64,000 bases of DNA from Pelomonas caseinilytica (GTDB taxonomy: Bacteria; Pseudomonadota; Gammaproteobacteria; Burkholderiales; Burkholderiaceae_C), in contig NZ_JAJTWT010000006.1 in the NCBI RefSeq assembly GCF_021353235.1, positions 1-64,000 on the forward strand. The letters run 5' to 3'. Position 1 is the stretch's first letter. Each line of letters starts with the position of its first letter. Shown in pieces: positions 15,579 to 29,685 of the stretch. The notes beneath the pieces were generated by a model that was not told the DNA's origin, did no database searches, and saw only the letters and a list, made by a program, of their open reading frames with translations. The position numbers and the translations under genes were made by a program.

Positions 15579-16354
15579 AGACCTCTTTCCTGCCGCTGCT
15601 GCTGGCTGCCGGCGCGGCCGCGGCCCAGACGGTGCCGCCCGCGCCACCGGCGGTGCCGGCCCCGGTCGCACAGCCCGCGCCGGCCGCGCTGCCGGCGCCG
15701 CCGGCCCTGCCCGCCGAGCCCGGCAAGGTGTATGCGCCCGGCGCCTTCGACCGCCTGGAGCTGGCCGGCGCGGCCCGCGTGCTGCTGGTGCAGGGCGATC
15801 GCGACCAGGCCTTCATCGCCGGCGACCCCGAGGTGCAGAAGACCGTCGAGGTCGAGCTGTCGGACCGGCAGCTCTTCATCCGCCCGACCGGCGGCTGGAA
15901 GTTCTGGCACAGCAACAAACTCTTCGTCCAGGTGGAGATGCGCCAGCTGCGCCAGCTGTCCATCTCCGGCGCGAGCGACGTGCACGCCCCGGGGCCGCTG
16001 CGCACCGACCAGCTCAAGCTCAGCATCAGCGGGGCCGGCCAGGCGCGGCTGGACCAGCTTCAGGCGCGCCAGCTCGTCTTCGCCATCTCTGGCGCGGGCG
16101 ACGGCCAGCTCGGCGGCAAGGTGGACGAACTCGCCCTGCAGATCTCGGGCAAGGGCAAGGTCGTCGCCGACCGGCTGCAGGTGCAGCGCGCGCGCGTCGG
16201 CGTCAGCGGCATCGGCAACGTCGTCGTCTGGGTGACGGACGACCTGTCCGCCCACATCTCCGGCATCGGCTCGGTGGACTACTTCGGCAACCCCTCGGTG
16301 CAGCGCTCGGTGTCCGGGATGGGCTCCATCAGCGCCAAGGGCGAAAAGCGCTGA
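15575..16354 (+). CDS. Exported DUF2807 (GIN-type) protein
   Basis: A 259-residue protein starting with GTG at 15575, overlapping the regulator stop, with AGGGAG as ribosome binding site. A signal peptide (VKTSFLPLLLAAGAAAAQ) precedes a Pro/Ala linker. A repetitive beta-helix-like DUF2807 domain follows (about 60-255) with recurring SISGAS, SISGAG, AISGAG, QISGKG, GVSGIG, HISGIG and SVSGMG turns. The function of the family is unknown; proteins of this type are periplasmic or surface. Tight coupling to a LytS/LytTR pair suggests it is part of, or modulates, the same envelope response. Confidence 0.85.
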   Translation: MKTSFLPLLLAAGAAAAQTVPPAPPAVPAPVAQPAPAALPAPPALPAEPGKVYAPGAFDRLELAGAARVLLVQGDRDQAFIAGDPEVQKTVEVELSDRQLFIRPTGGWKFWHSNKLFVQVEMRQLRQLSISGASDVHAPGPLRTDQLKLSISGAGQARLDQLQARQLVFAISGAGDGQLGGKVDELALQISGKGKVVADRLQVQRARVGVSGIGNVVVWVTDDLSAHISGIGSVDYFGNPSVQRSVSGMGSISAKGEKR

Positions 16355-16358
16355 TCCA

Positions 16359-16589
16359 ATGGAGCCCATGGACATTGACCTGCAGGCGCTGGAGCAGCGC
16401 ATCACCGACCTGGAGATCAAGGCGAGCTTCGCCGAGGACATCGTCGAGCAGTTGAACCAGGTGGTCGTGCGGCAGCAGGCCCAGATCGACCGGCTGGTGC
16501 AGGAGCTCGTCGAGCTGCGCGACCGTGCCGCGTCGGCCGAGCCGGGCGGCTTTCGCAGCCTGCGCGACGAGCTGCCGCCGCATTACTGA
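16359..16589 (+). CDS. slyX: SlyX family protein
   Basis: A 76-residue coiled-coil protein (residues ~6-52 with heptads of Leu/Ile/Val) ending in a conserved LPPHY tail, the hallmark of SlyX. The function is unresolved in the family. It starts 5 bp after the DUF2807 gene and may be cotranscribed. The length matches the family. Confidence 0.9.
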   Translation: MEPMDIDLQALEQRITDLEIKASFAEDIVEQLNQVVVRQQAQIDRLVQELVELRDRAASAEPGGFRSLRDELPPHY

Positions 16590-16732
16590 CGTGAAGCGGC
16601 CTCTCGTCCGCCCTCGCATCGCTTAACGCGAGCGAGCCGTCAGTGCAATGCTTTTCGGGTCGGTTGGACGATGACTGTCTGTAGGCGACGGCGATCTCTT
16701 TACACGGGCCGGCGCTAGGTGCAGGCACTCAG

Positions 16733-16751
16733 AGACCAGCGTCGCTGGTCT
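16733..16751. repeat. 19-bp perfect palindrome
   Basis: AGACCAGCG (16733-16741), one central T, CGCTGGTCT (16743-16751). It lies in the 265-bp gap between slyX and the convergent unknown gene. With no T-run it is not a standard terminator, so it may be a protein-binding site or a bidirectional stop hairpin. Confidence 0.5.
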
Positions 16752-16854
16752 GTGCGCGGCCTGTAGCGATCTCTATCGCGAATGCGGCAAAGGCGCTGCA
16801 CGGGGTGCTGGGCCGTGGCCGGCTTCAACATCCAATGCCCTTTACGGGCGCGCT

Positions 16855-17865
16855 TCAGCGGCGCGCATTTCTCACAAATTTTGAAGCGTCATTCTTTAAT
16901 ATCGCATCGACCATTGCATCGCGAAGATGCAAGACTTGAGCCTTTGCGGTGGCAGCCTCGGTACCGGATAAACCACGAGCCAAGAGAATTAGCTCCTGAT
17001 CAACCGCATTTTCAGCCGCGCATGTCATCTCGTAGAATGCGCAATTCCAGACAAACCTTGAACCGCCCTTGTTGCAATCCTCGCCGAAACTGCACGCCAC
17101 CAACGACTGGGCGTAAAGCAATGCTGCTTGGGTATTCACTACTCGCACGGGATCCCCATACTCATAGATTTGACCATCGAAGTAATTGTCCCTCCCAAGC
17201 GCACCTGCGAGCTCAAAAACGCCTTGGCGAAGACCATCAAAAATCGATAGAACCTGCTCTGTTCGTTCCGAATTTGTAGAGGCTGGCATCTTGATTGCTA
17301 AGCGACCATACTTTTCATAAAGAGGATCGCTAGAGGGCTCTAGCAACTGACGCTTCACCTGGCTCCAGCCCACCTCATCTTCTAAGAGTTGGTCACAAGA
17401 TTGAGAAATCTTACCTTGAGCGATTTTGCTATCCAGCGCAGACTGATCGTTCCCATCCATATTCCCCTTATTGGGGCGCTGCGCCTGCAATCGATTGAAT
17501 GTTTCGCATGCATTAACTATGCGACTGACTAGCAGCATACTTCCAGCCCTTTTGCTGGAAATGGCATTGACATAGATTGGTCGCCAGTTTTGGCCCGGCG
17601 TAAGTGGCAAGCTCCAATCAGGATTATCGGTACGCACAACACTCGATCCAACAGATGCGGAAGCGGTGGCGTCTCGCGGCGGCGGTGATGGCGGCGAACC
17701 TAGCTGCTGGCTGCTTGTGCCGGCTCTCAACTCGATATGGGTAGCAGCATTGGGCTGCGACTCATCAACCCGAGGAGACCGGTGGTATCCATGCACGAGA
17801 GCGATAACTCCACCCAGTGTAACCAATCCAACGACGACAATAGTTTTGGCACGTGCGTTCATCAT
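16855..17865 (-). CDS. Hypothetical membrane-anchored protein
   Basis: 336 residues from an ATG overlapping the upstream stop (ATGA). One N-terminal membrane helix (TIVVVGLVTLGGVIALVHGY) precedes a Pro/Ser-rich linker and a mainly helical domain with several Cys (VNACETF, SQSCDQL, VACSFGEDC, FVWNCAFYEMTC) that could form disulfides in the periplasm. No family is recognised. GC content is lower than in flanking core genes, pointing to acquired DNA. It forms a two-gene operon with the following secreted protein gene. Confidence 0.65.
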   Translation of the reverse strand: MMNARAKTIVVVGLVTLGGVIALVHGYHRSPRVDESQPNAATHIELRAGTSSQQLGSPPSPPPRDATASASVGSSVVRTDNPDWSLPLTPGQNWRPIYVNAISSKRAGSMLLVSRIVNACETFNRLQAQRPNKGNMDGNDQSALDSKIAQGKISQSCDQLLEDEVGWSQVKRQLLEPSSDPLYEKYGRLAIKMPASTNSERTEQVLSIFDGLRQGVFELAGALGRDNYFDGQIYEYGDPVRVVNTQAALLYAQSLVACSFGEDCNKGGSRFVWNCAFYEMTCAAENAVDQELILLARGLSGTEAATAKAQVLHLRDAMVDAILKNDASKFVRNARR

Positions 17866-18428
17866 TGCGTCCAAGGGCAGTCCGTATTACCCGGAATTCC
17901 AATGTCGAGAGTGCCAGGCACGGGTAGCCAAGCCAGCGAAGCGCGAGGATCCGACAATATATATATCTCGAACCCGCCATCGCCGAATGTAACCGTCTGT
18001 CGGTCACCCTTCTTGAGGTTAAGGGGATAGGCTCGACGAAGCACATTGTTCGCCGTCGCAGTTCGTAGCTCCACGATATCGGTCGAACTTGTCTGTTTAT
18101 CTTCGGCGGTACCGCTGCACCGGACATCCCTCAGTTTTCTGTCAAGCAGCTTTTTATCAAGCTTGGCATTCCAATTTCGTGCGAGGGCTTGATAGTAATA
18201 CAGGTCACTTTCTGAAGAACTGCTGTAGTAGGGCCTGTAAAACGATAGCGACATGAAGCTGGGATTCCATCCCCCATTCGAGTATCCCGTTACAACCACC
18301 GTATCCAATATTTCTGCGCCATATGCCTTTCCGCAAAGAAGGACTGCAAATAGCATTAGTCGTGAAATAAATTTGAACGGGCCAATGTGACAAGATAAAA
18401 TACCGGGGAACCGCTTCACTTTAAACAT
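17862..18428 (-). CDS. Hypothetical secreted protein with VVVTG motif
   Basis: 188 residues from ATG 18428, preceded by AAGGGTG. A hydrophobic export segment (LMLFAVLLCGKAYG) is followed directly by AEILDTVVVTGYSNGG. The VVVTG motif normally marks TonB-box or plug N-termini of outer-membrane receptors, but no beta-barrel follows. The rest is a Tyr/Ser-rich segment and a small domain ending PGNTDCPWTQ. It overlaps the next gene by 4 bp. The family is unknown. The motif links it loosely to the microproteins at 21206 and 31093. Confidence 0.6.
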   Translation of the reverse strand: MFKVKRFPGILSCHIGPFKFISRLMLFAVLLCGKAYGAEILDTVVVTGYSNGGWNPSFMSLSFYRPYYSSSSESDLYYYQALARNWNAKLDKKLLDRKLRDVRCSGTAEDKQTSSTDIVELRTATANNVLRRAYPLNLKKGDRQTVTFGDGGFEIYILSDPRASLAWLPVPGTLDIGIPGNTDCPWTQ

Positions 18429-18506
18429 CACCCTTGCTGAAACAAGCGGAATGTTCTTCGCCAAATTCGACCCCGTCTGTCCCCAGATCTGGTTTCTCTG
18501 CAACAC

Positions 18507-18807
18507 CTATTTTTGCAACTTAGCTATAGTGCATTCGGTTTCACCGGTCGGTATCGCATCTCGATCCTAGGAGGGACTGATCGGTCGCTTTGCTGACCAG
18601 CGGGCACGCTGGAGAACGGTTCTTCATGGTTAGGCTCCGCAGCTGTCCAGCTGAATTCGCTCTCCTTCGGGCGATGCCTGTGGCATTGAGCCGCAAGCAC
18701 ATCGCCTGCGGCCGGCTTGGGAGTGGCGCAGCGCTCGGCCCGCAATACACCGGTTTTGCGCGCCACCCCCCCGCGAGTGGCACGCAGCACCATGGAAAAC
18801 TGAGGCA
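18507..18807. other. Intergenic region without a recognised gene
   Basis: About 300 bp between the hypothetical secreted-protein gene and the cupin gene. Possible short frames exist on both strands, but none has a credible start site or family similarity. The promoter of the minus-strand operon should lie near 18430-18560. Confidence 0.4.
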
Positions 18808-19293
18808 TCAGGGTTCATCGACCCAGTAGTCCACCCCGGCATCCTGCTTGTGCAGGATGCGCAGGCCCGGCGCGTAAGTGCCGACCTTGCCGGAGTCCAG
18901 ATACACGCAGACCTCGACCTCGGCCTGGGTGCTGATCGACAGGAAGTGCAGCGGCGCGTCGGAGGTGTTGATGATGTGGTGCGGGTACTCCGGCCCCGCG
19001 GGGATGTTGATGGTGTCGCCGGCGCGGATGGGAAGCCGCTCGCCCGCCACGCGCAAGGTCCCCTCGCCCTGCAGGACGATGAACATCTCCTCCTCCGCGT
19101 GATGGTAGTGGTAGGGGCAGCCCATCTGGCCGGGCGCCAGGATCTCGAAGCGGGCGCCGAGCTGCTTGGCGGCGGTGCCCTGGGACAGTGAGGCGCCCTC
19201 GCAGTCGTAGAGGGGGGCGCGGACGAAGCGCTCGCGCGGCGCGTCGTGGAAATTGCGGATGAGCCGCTGGCGCAGCTCGTCGGGGGTGGGCAT
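18808..19293 (-). CDS. Cupin-domain protein
   Basis: A 161-residue single-domain cupin. The start at 19293 (MPTPDELRQRL) is set by AGGAGAG 7 nt upstream. Cupin motif 1 is YHYHHAEEE near residues 59-67 with metal-binding His and Glu. Motif 2 lies around INIPAGPEYPHHI with the last His ligand. The enzyme activity cannot be told from the fold; likely roles are a small-molecule dioxygenase, isomerase or sensor. It is divergent from recQ with a 29-bp gap, so the promoters overlap. Confidence 0.85.
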   Translation of the reverse strand: MPTPDELRQRLIRNFHDAPRERFVRAPLYDCEGASLSQGTAAKQLGARFEILAPGQMGCPYHYHHAEEEMFIVLQGEGTLRVAGERLPIRAGDTINIPAGPEYPHHIINTSDAPLHFLSISTQAEVEVCVYLDSGKVGTYAPGLRILHKQDAGVDYWVDEP

Positions 19294-19322
19294 CGGGGCT
19301 CTCCTGGGACAATGGCGGCTGA

Positions 19323-21205
<1,883 letters not shown>

Positions 21206-21209
<4 letters not shown>

Positions 21210-21484
21210 CAGACGGCCGGCGCCACGCAGGCGCTGGCCACCTGGGTGCCGTCGGCCGCGCTGCTGCGGCGGCCTTCGATGACGACGCGGGGCAGCTGGG
21301 CCACCACCTCGGGCGTGTGCACGCCGCTGATGACCACGCGATCGAGCTTGACCACCTCGGGCGCCTCGGCCGGCACGGTCAGCGTCATCCACGTCGCGCC
21401 GGTCAGCGCGACGAGGGCGACGAGGACGGCGGCGCTGAAGGCCTGCAGGCGGTTGCGAGTGCTGGTGGTGCTGATGCGGTTCAT
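21206..21484 (-). CDS. Small secreted protein with repeated RVVI(S/E)G motifs
   Basis: 92 residues from ATG 21484 with GGGAGAAC upstream. A signal-anchor ([19 protein letters not shown]) is followed by [17 protein letters not shown] and [10 protein letters not shown], two copies of a motif like the TonB-box/plug start LPxVVVTG. A short tail with two Cys follows. There is no barrel domain. Another protein of the same design lies at 31093-31323. I know of no assigned function. The gene is convergent with recQ and shares its stop codon region. Confidence 0.7.
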
Positions 21485-21682
21485 GACGTTCTCCCGTTCG
21501 ATGGTTGAACTGTCGCGCCCCAGGGTTTGCCCGTCCTGGGGTTTGCGATAGGTCGCGCCTTTTCGCGGACGAGATGCGGTTGGCGCGGATGAGTCGTCAT
21601 CGTCAAGCTTGTGGGGACGCTGCGAACGGGACGTCGTAGTGGACCCGCATACTCCTGCCGCTAGGAAAAGGGGACACGAACG

Positions 21683-25210
<3,528 letters not shown>

Positions 25211-25214
25211 GGCT

Positions 25215-26081
25215 TCAGGTTTGGGCGTTCGGCGGCGCCTTGCGCAGGCGCCGCCAGATCCATCCGGCCAGCGGCACCAGCAGCGTGGCCCACAGCCATT
25301 GCCAGTTCTTCGCGACGAACGCCCGGGCCACGGCCAGCCCGCTGACTTCGACGCGGATTTCCTTGTCGAAGCTGCGCACGGTCCTGCGCGTGGTCGCGCC
25401 ATCGACGACGAGGATGGAATTCAGCGTCAGGTGCAGGGACTTGGTGCCACCGTCCAGGGGCTTGATCTCCCAGCTCCAGGCGACGTCGTCGGCGCTGCCG
25501 AGCAACTGCTCCGTGGCGCTGATGGGCGTGATCTCGAAGTCCGACCGCGACGCCGTGAGCAGGGCCTCGACGCGCCGCGACACGCGCACCTGCGCGCCCT
25601 CGACGCGGTCGGTAGGTGCCGCGGCCAGCTCCCTTTCCAGCGCGGCCACCTCCTGGCGCAGGCTCAGGTGAAGCTCGACGGTGGCGCTCTGGTCCTGCCG
25701 CATCTGGGCCGGGGCCCGGAAGGCGAGGTTGGCGTTCTCGAGCTTGGCCAGGACCTGGTCTGCCGCGTCCACTCCGGGGGCACCGCCAGCAGGACCCCGG
25801 GTCGTGCCGCCGCCGATCGCCGAGTCGGGTGGCGGGGGTGGCGGGGGTGGCGAGGGCAGGTCTCGGCTCGGACGGGGTCTCGTGGGGGCCGAGCCGGTCA
25901 GTCCGCCAACGGGTGGCGCCTCGTCGGGCGCCTGCGCTGCAGCGGCCGATGCCGCCGGGGCGGGCGGGGCGGCCTCGACGGGGGCCGGCGCTTCCTCCTT
26001 CTTCTCACCGCAGGCGCCCAGCAGGGCCAGGCCCAAGGCCAGCCCGATGACGCTGGCGCAGTGGCGGATGCTTGTCTTCAT
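25215..26081 (-). CDS. Hypothetical lipoprotein with C-terminal membrane helix
   Basis: 288 residues from ATG 26081, preceded by GGGAGGG. The lipobox LALLGACG places a lipidated Cys near residue 24. A Pro/Ala/Gly-rich linker (residues ~28-100) is followed by a folded domain with VELHLSLRQEVAALERELA and FEITPISATEQ. A C-terminal helix WLWATLLVPLAGWIW precedes a basic tail. Being both lipidated and membrane-spanning is unusual. It is convergent with the DyP-P450 gene, 4 bp apart at the stops. Function unknown. Confidence 0.7.
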   Translation of the reverse strand: MKTSIRHCASVIGLALGLALLGACGEKKEEAPAPVEAAPPAPAASAAAAQAPDEAPPVGGLTGSAPTRPRPSRDLPSPPPPPPPPDSAIGGGTTRGPAGGAPGVDAADQVLAKLENANLAFRAPAQMRQDQSATVELHLSLRQEVAALERELAAAPTDRVEGAQVRVSRRVEALLTASRSDFEITPISATEQLLGSADDVAWSWEIKPLDGGTKSLHLTLNSILVVDGATTRRTVRSFDKEIRVEVSGLAVARAFVAKNWQWLWATLLVPLAGWIWRRLRKAPPNAQT

Positions 26082-26194
26082 TCGCGGTCCCTCCCGGCCT
26101 TGACGGCTCGCGGCCCAGCTTAGCCAGCAGGGCGGCGCGGCGCATCCCGAGGGATGAGGATGGTCCGACTCGGCGCTGGTGCCGCCGCGGCCGG

Positions 26195-26620
26195 CTACTT
26201 CAGCTGCGTGCAGGTCTCCGTCCCGAAGTTGCCACCCTTGAACTCCGGCTCGTAGTACCACTTGCTGAACTGCCAGCGGCCGTCGCTTGTCTTCACGAAG
26301 CGGGCGATGCCGGTGCCGTAGTCCTTCGTGGCTTGATCGGTCAGCGCGAAGTGGATGGCCATGTGGGCGCCGTCGCTGGCCGCCTGGCCGGGGTAGCGGC
26401 CATAGCCGGGCACCTCCAGCTCGAAGCGGTAGGCGCCGTGGCGCCCGCTGCTTTGCTCGCGCACGAGGGCCAGCGTCACGGTGCCGGTGTAGGGGCCTTC
26501 ATGGTCGTCCTGGCCCCGGCATTCGTAGCGGCCGCTGTAGTCGATGCCCGTGAAGGGCTGGGGGGCGGCCTGGGCCGCCGAGGCGGCAGCGGCGAGCAGC
26601 AGGAGAGCGAGTCGGGGCAT
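26195..26620 (-). CDS. Hypothetical periplasmic protein
   Basis: 141 residues with a signal peptide (MPRLALLLLAAAASAAQA). A small beta-rich domain with GRYECRGQDD and an ending GTETCTQLK may be closed by one disulfide. Repeated Gly/Tyr segments (YTGTVTLALV, GYGRYPGQ) suggest a lipocalin-like or sandwich fold, but I cannot name a family. It lies just downstream of the cyclase-AAA gene (27 bp) and may share its transcript. Confidence 0.7.
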   Translation of the reverse strand: MPRLALLLLAAAASAAQAAPQPFTGIDYSGRYECRGQDDHEGPYTGTVTLALVREQSSGRHGAYRFELEVPGYGRYPGQAASDGAHMAIHFALTDQATKDYGTGIARFVKTSDGRWQFSKWYYEPEFKGGNFGTETCTQLK

Positions 26621-26647
26621 GGGGTCGTGAGGGTCGGAAGGAAGAGG

Positions 26648-29611
26648 TCAGAGGGAGCGCGCGCGCTGGAGGAAGCCGGCCATGCCCATGCGCTCGAACT
26701 CGGCGCTCGCGCGCTCGAGCGCGGCGCGCCAGCCGTCGTCGAGCCTGAGCTCGGCTTCGAGCAGGGCCGTGACGGCCGCCTCGTGGGCCGAATTGCGCTG
26801 CTCGCCCGCCCCGCGGGCCAGCGCGAGGTAGCGGCGGGCGCGGTCGGCGTCGCCCATTCGGGCCGCCAGTCGGGCCGCGGCGCGGTAGGCCATGGCGCCG
26901 CCGATCCAGTCGTGCTGGCGCCCGCGCCTGAGGGCCTGGGCGACGTGGTGGCGGGCGGCCCCGGCGTCGCCCTGGGTGGACAGGATGTCGGCCAGCCAGC
27001 CGTGGTTGAAGCTGCTGTACAGGCCGCCGCCGCGGGGTGCGAGCCAGGCCGTGGCGTCGAGGATGTGCTGGCGCGCCGCCGGGTCGGCTTCTTCCATCCA
27101 GGCGCCATAGGCCGCGGCGGCATGGCCCATGGCGCAGGTGAACATGCTGCGCACCTGGGCCCCGACGCGGTGGGCCACGAGGGCGGCGGTGCGCGCCTCG
27201 GCCCAGCGGCCCTGCCACAGCAGCACGGCCGCCCGCCAGCCCTGGATGCTGGCCTCGACGGCGTGGCCGCTGCCGTCGAAGGGGGCCAGGGCCTCGGCGA
27301 AGATGGCATGGGCCTGGCCGAAGCGCCCCTGGTCGCCCAGCACGTAGGCGCGGCAGCACAGCGAATAGGACAGGCCGATCTGGTTGGCCGGGCTCTTGCT
27401 GGCGCGCTGGCGCTGGCGGTCGATGGCGAGGTCCAGCATGGGCAGGGCCTCGGCGTAGTTGGCGGCGGCGGCCTGCAGCTGGCCGACGGTGCCGGGCAGC
27501 TGGGCGAGCAGGGCGTGGTCGCCGCATTGCTGGGCCTTGTCGACGGCGGCGTGGGCATGGGCGAGGCTGTCTCGGGTCTCGCCGAGGGCGTAGCCGACGT
27601 AGGCCAGCCAGTACTCGGTGCGTGCGATGAGGCCGGCGTCGCCATCGGCCTGGGCCAGGGCGGCGGCGTGCTTGAGGACGCGCAGGTCGTCCTGCGAGGC
27701 GTCGAAGACACAGGCCATGCCCAGGCGCTGGGCGATGTTCACCCAGCGGCGCCGCCGGGTGGCGTCGTCGGGCAGGAATTCGAGGGCGGCCAGGGCGGCG
27801 CGGAACTGCTTCTTGGCGCGGTCCAGGGCCGAGGCGGCCAGGGCCTGGTCGCCGGCCGCCTCGGCGTGGTCGGCGGCGGCGGGCCAGTCGTTGGCGGCGG
27901 CGCCGTGGTAGGCGAGCTGCTCGTGCAATCGGCCTTCGCCCGCGCCGCGCTGGGTGAGCTCGGCGCTGATGCGCCGGTGCAGGGCCTGGCGCTGGTGCAG
28001 GCCGGTGGCCTCGTAGACGACATCGCGCGTGATGCCGTGCTTGAAGCGCAGGTGGCCGGGGCTTTGGTCGGGGAAGATGAAGTCCTGGCTCGCCAGGGCG
28101 CGGACATCGGGGTGGTGCTCGCCGCAGCCCGACAGGGCTTCGAGCAGCCACACCGGGATGACGTTGCCGATGACGGCGGCCAGGCGCACGAGCTGGGCCT
28201 GGGCCGGCGGCAGGCGGCCCACGCGGGATTCGACCAGGGCGGCCAGCCAGGCCGAGCTGCTCTGGCCCTCGACGAGGCCTTCGCCCGTCTCGGCCGCCGC
28301 GTGGCAGAGCTCCTCGATGAAGAGGGGGTTGCCGCCGGCGTGGCGCTGGACCTCGGTGGCGATGAAGGGGTCGATCTGCGGCAGCAGGTGGTGGACGGCG
28401 CGGGCCGCCTCGAACTCGTTCAGCGGCGGCAGCTCGATGATGTCGGCATCGCCGTCGTTGGCCCCCGGCAGGCTGGGCTGGGGACGGCTGGCCGTGAGCA
28501 GCAGCAGCGGCAGCCGCTCGCGCTCGGCCGCGCTGCGCAGGCGGTGCAGCAGGCGCAGCGAGGCGTCGTCGGCCCATTGCAGGTCGTCGATGCAGACGAG
28601 CTGCGGCGAGCGCCGGGCCAGGGCCAGGAGCAGGGCGAGCAGGGCGTCGGCGCGCTGGGCCGGCGGGCTTTGCAGCGCGGCGAAGAGTTCGGCGGGCGGG
28701 TCGGCCATGCCCTCCAGGGCGCGCAGCATCTGCAGGAAGGGCTGCAGGGGCTCGGCGCTGAGATAACTCTCGCAATAGCCGCGGTGGATGCGGCAGGCCT
28801 GGCCGCTCTCGTGCGCGACGTGGCGCAGGAATTCCTCGGTCAGCCGCGTCTTGCCGACGCCGGCCCCGGCGCGCAGGCCCAGCCATTGCGTCCGGCCGGC
28901 CAGGGTGCGGGCGAGGGCGGCGTCCAGGGCGGCGAGCTGGTCGCCGCGGCCGACGAAGGGCGCCAGGCCGCGACGCACGCTGGCGTCGAAGCGCCGGCCG
29001 ATGGCGGCACGGCCGATCACGCGGTAGGCGGCCAGGGGCGTCGCCCGGCCACGCAGCTGCAGGGACAGCCGCGGTCCGGTCTCGAAGAACTGCCGTTGCA
29101 GGCCGAGGCTGTCTTCGCTGGCGATGATCTCGTCGGCCTTGGCCGTCTCGGAGAGCCGGGCGGCGATGTTGGGGGCGTTGCCCAGCAGCTCGAATCGGCC
29201 GCGCATCTGGTCGCCGTCGTTGACGAGGACGACGCCGGCATGGATGCCGCTGTGCAGCGTCAGGCCGCGGAAATCGGCCGGCTTGGGGCCGGGCGGGACG
29301 AGGCTGCGGACGGCGGCATGCAGCTCCAGTGCGGCGTCGGTGGCCCGCCGGCCGTCGTCTTCACGCACCTCCGGATGGCCGAAGACGGCCAGCATGCCGT
29401 CGCCCTGGATGCGGGCGATGACGCCGCCGTGGTGCGGAACGATGAGCTCGTACAGCTCGCGCAGCGACGCGAGCATGGTGGCGTAATGCTCGGCCTCCAT
29501 CCATTCGGCCATGGCCGTGGAGCCGCTCAGGTCGACGAACAGCAGGGTGAGCAGCCGCCGCTGGCCGACGGCTGCGGCGGGCGCGGTGGAGCTGGAAGAC
29601 TCGGTCGCCAC
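26648..29611 (-). CDS. Class III nucleotide cyclase-AAA ATPase-TPR signalling protein
   Basis: 987 residues from a GTG at 29611 (VATESSSS). Residues ~15-195 are an adenylate/guanylate cyclase homology domain: FVDLSGST (metal Asp ~26), IQGDGMLAVFG (second metal Asp), and LLGNAPNIAARLSETA. An AAA/STAND-type ATPase follows with GLRAGAGVGKTR (Walker A, ~248) and LVCIDDLQWADD (Walker B, ~344). The C-terminal ~400 residues are TPR-like helical repeats. There are no membrane segments. Such proteins couple protein binding at the repeats to cyclic nucleotide production or regulation. The ribosome site of this start is weak. A second cyclase-like gene precedes it. Confidence 0.85.
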   Translation of the reverse strand: MATESSSSTAPAAAVGQRRLLTLLFVDLSGSTAMAEWMEAEHYATMLASLRELYELIVPHHGGVIARIQGDGMLAVFGHPEVREDDGRRATDAALELHAAVRSLVPPGPKPADFRGLTLHSGIHAGVVLVNDGDQMRGRFELLGNAPNIAARLSETAKADEIIASEDSLGLQRQFFETGPRLSLQLRGRATPLAAYRVIGRAAIGRRFDASVRRGLAPFVGRGDQLAALDAALARTLAGRTQWLGLRAGAGVGKTRLTEEFLRHVAHESGQACRIHRGYCESYLSAEPLQPFLQMLRALEGMADPPAELFAALQSPPAQRADALLALLLALARRSPQLVCIDDLQWADDASLRLLHRLRSAAERERLPLLLLTASRPQPSLPGANDGDADIIELPPLNEFEAARAVHHLLPQIDPFIATEVQRHAGGNPLFIEELCHAAAETGEGLVEGQSSSAWLAALVESRVGRLPPAQAQLVRLAAVIGNVIPVWLLEALSGCGEHHPDVRALASQDFIFPDQSPGHLRFKHGITRDVVYEATGLHQRQALHRRISAELTQRGAGEGRLHEQLAYHGAAANDWPAAADHAEAAGDQALAASALDRAKKQFRAALAALEFLPDDATRRRRWVNIAQRLGMACVFDASQDDLRVLKHAAALAQADGDAGLIARTEYWLAYVGYALGETRDSLAHAHAAVDKAQQCGDHALLAQLPGTVGQLQAAAANYAEALPMLDLAIDRQRQRASKSPANQIGLSYSLCCRAYVLGDQGRFGQAHAIFAEALAPFDGSGHAVEASIQGWRAAVLLWQGRWAEARTAALVAHRVGAQVRSMFTCAMGHAAAAYGAWMEEADPAARQHILDATAWLAPRGGGLYSSFNHGWLADILSTQGDAGAARHHVAQALRRGRQHDWIGGAMAYRAAARLAARMGDADRARRYLALARGAGEQRNSAHEAAVTALLEAELRLDDGWRAALERASAEFERMGMAGFLQRARSL

Positions 29612-29650
29612 GCGGGCATCGTAGCCGGTGCGCCAGTCTGCGCGCAGCAA

Positions 29651-29677
29651 GAGCCGACCCTTTTGCTGGGTCGGCTC
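29651..29677 (-). terminator. Intergenic hairpin between two cyclase-like genes
   Basis: GAGCCGACCC (29651-29660) and GGGTCGGCTC (29668-29677) form a perfect 10-bp stem. On the minus strand the following bases are not a T-run, so termination would be partial. It may set the ratio of the two genes or stabilise the upstream message. Confidence 0.45.
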
Positions 29678-29685
29678 CCCGGCGC

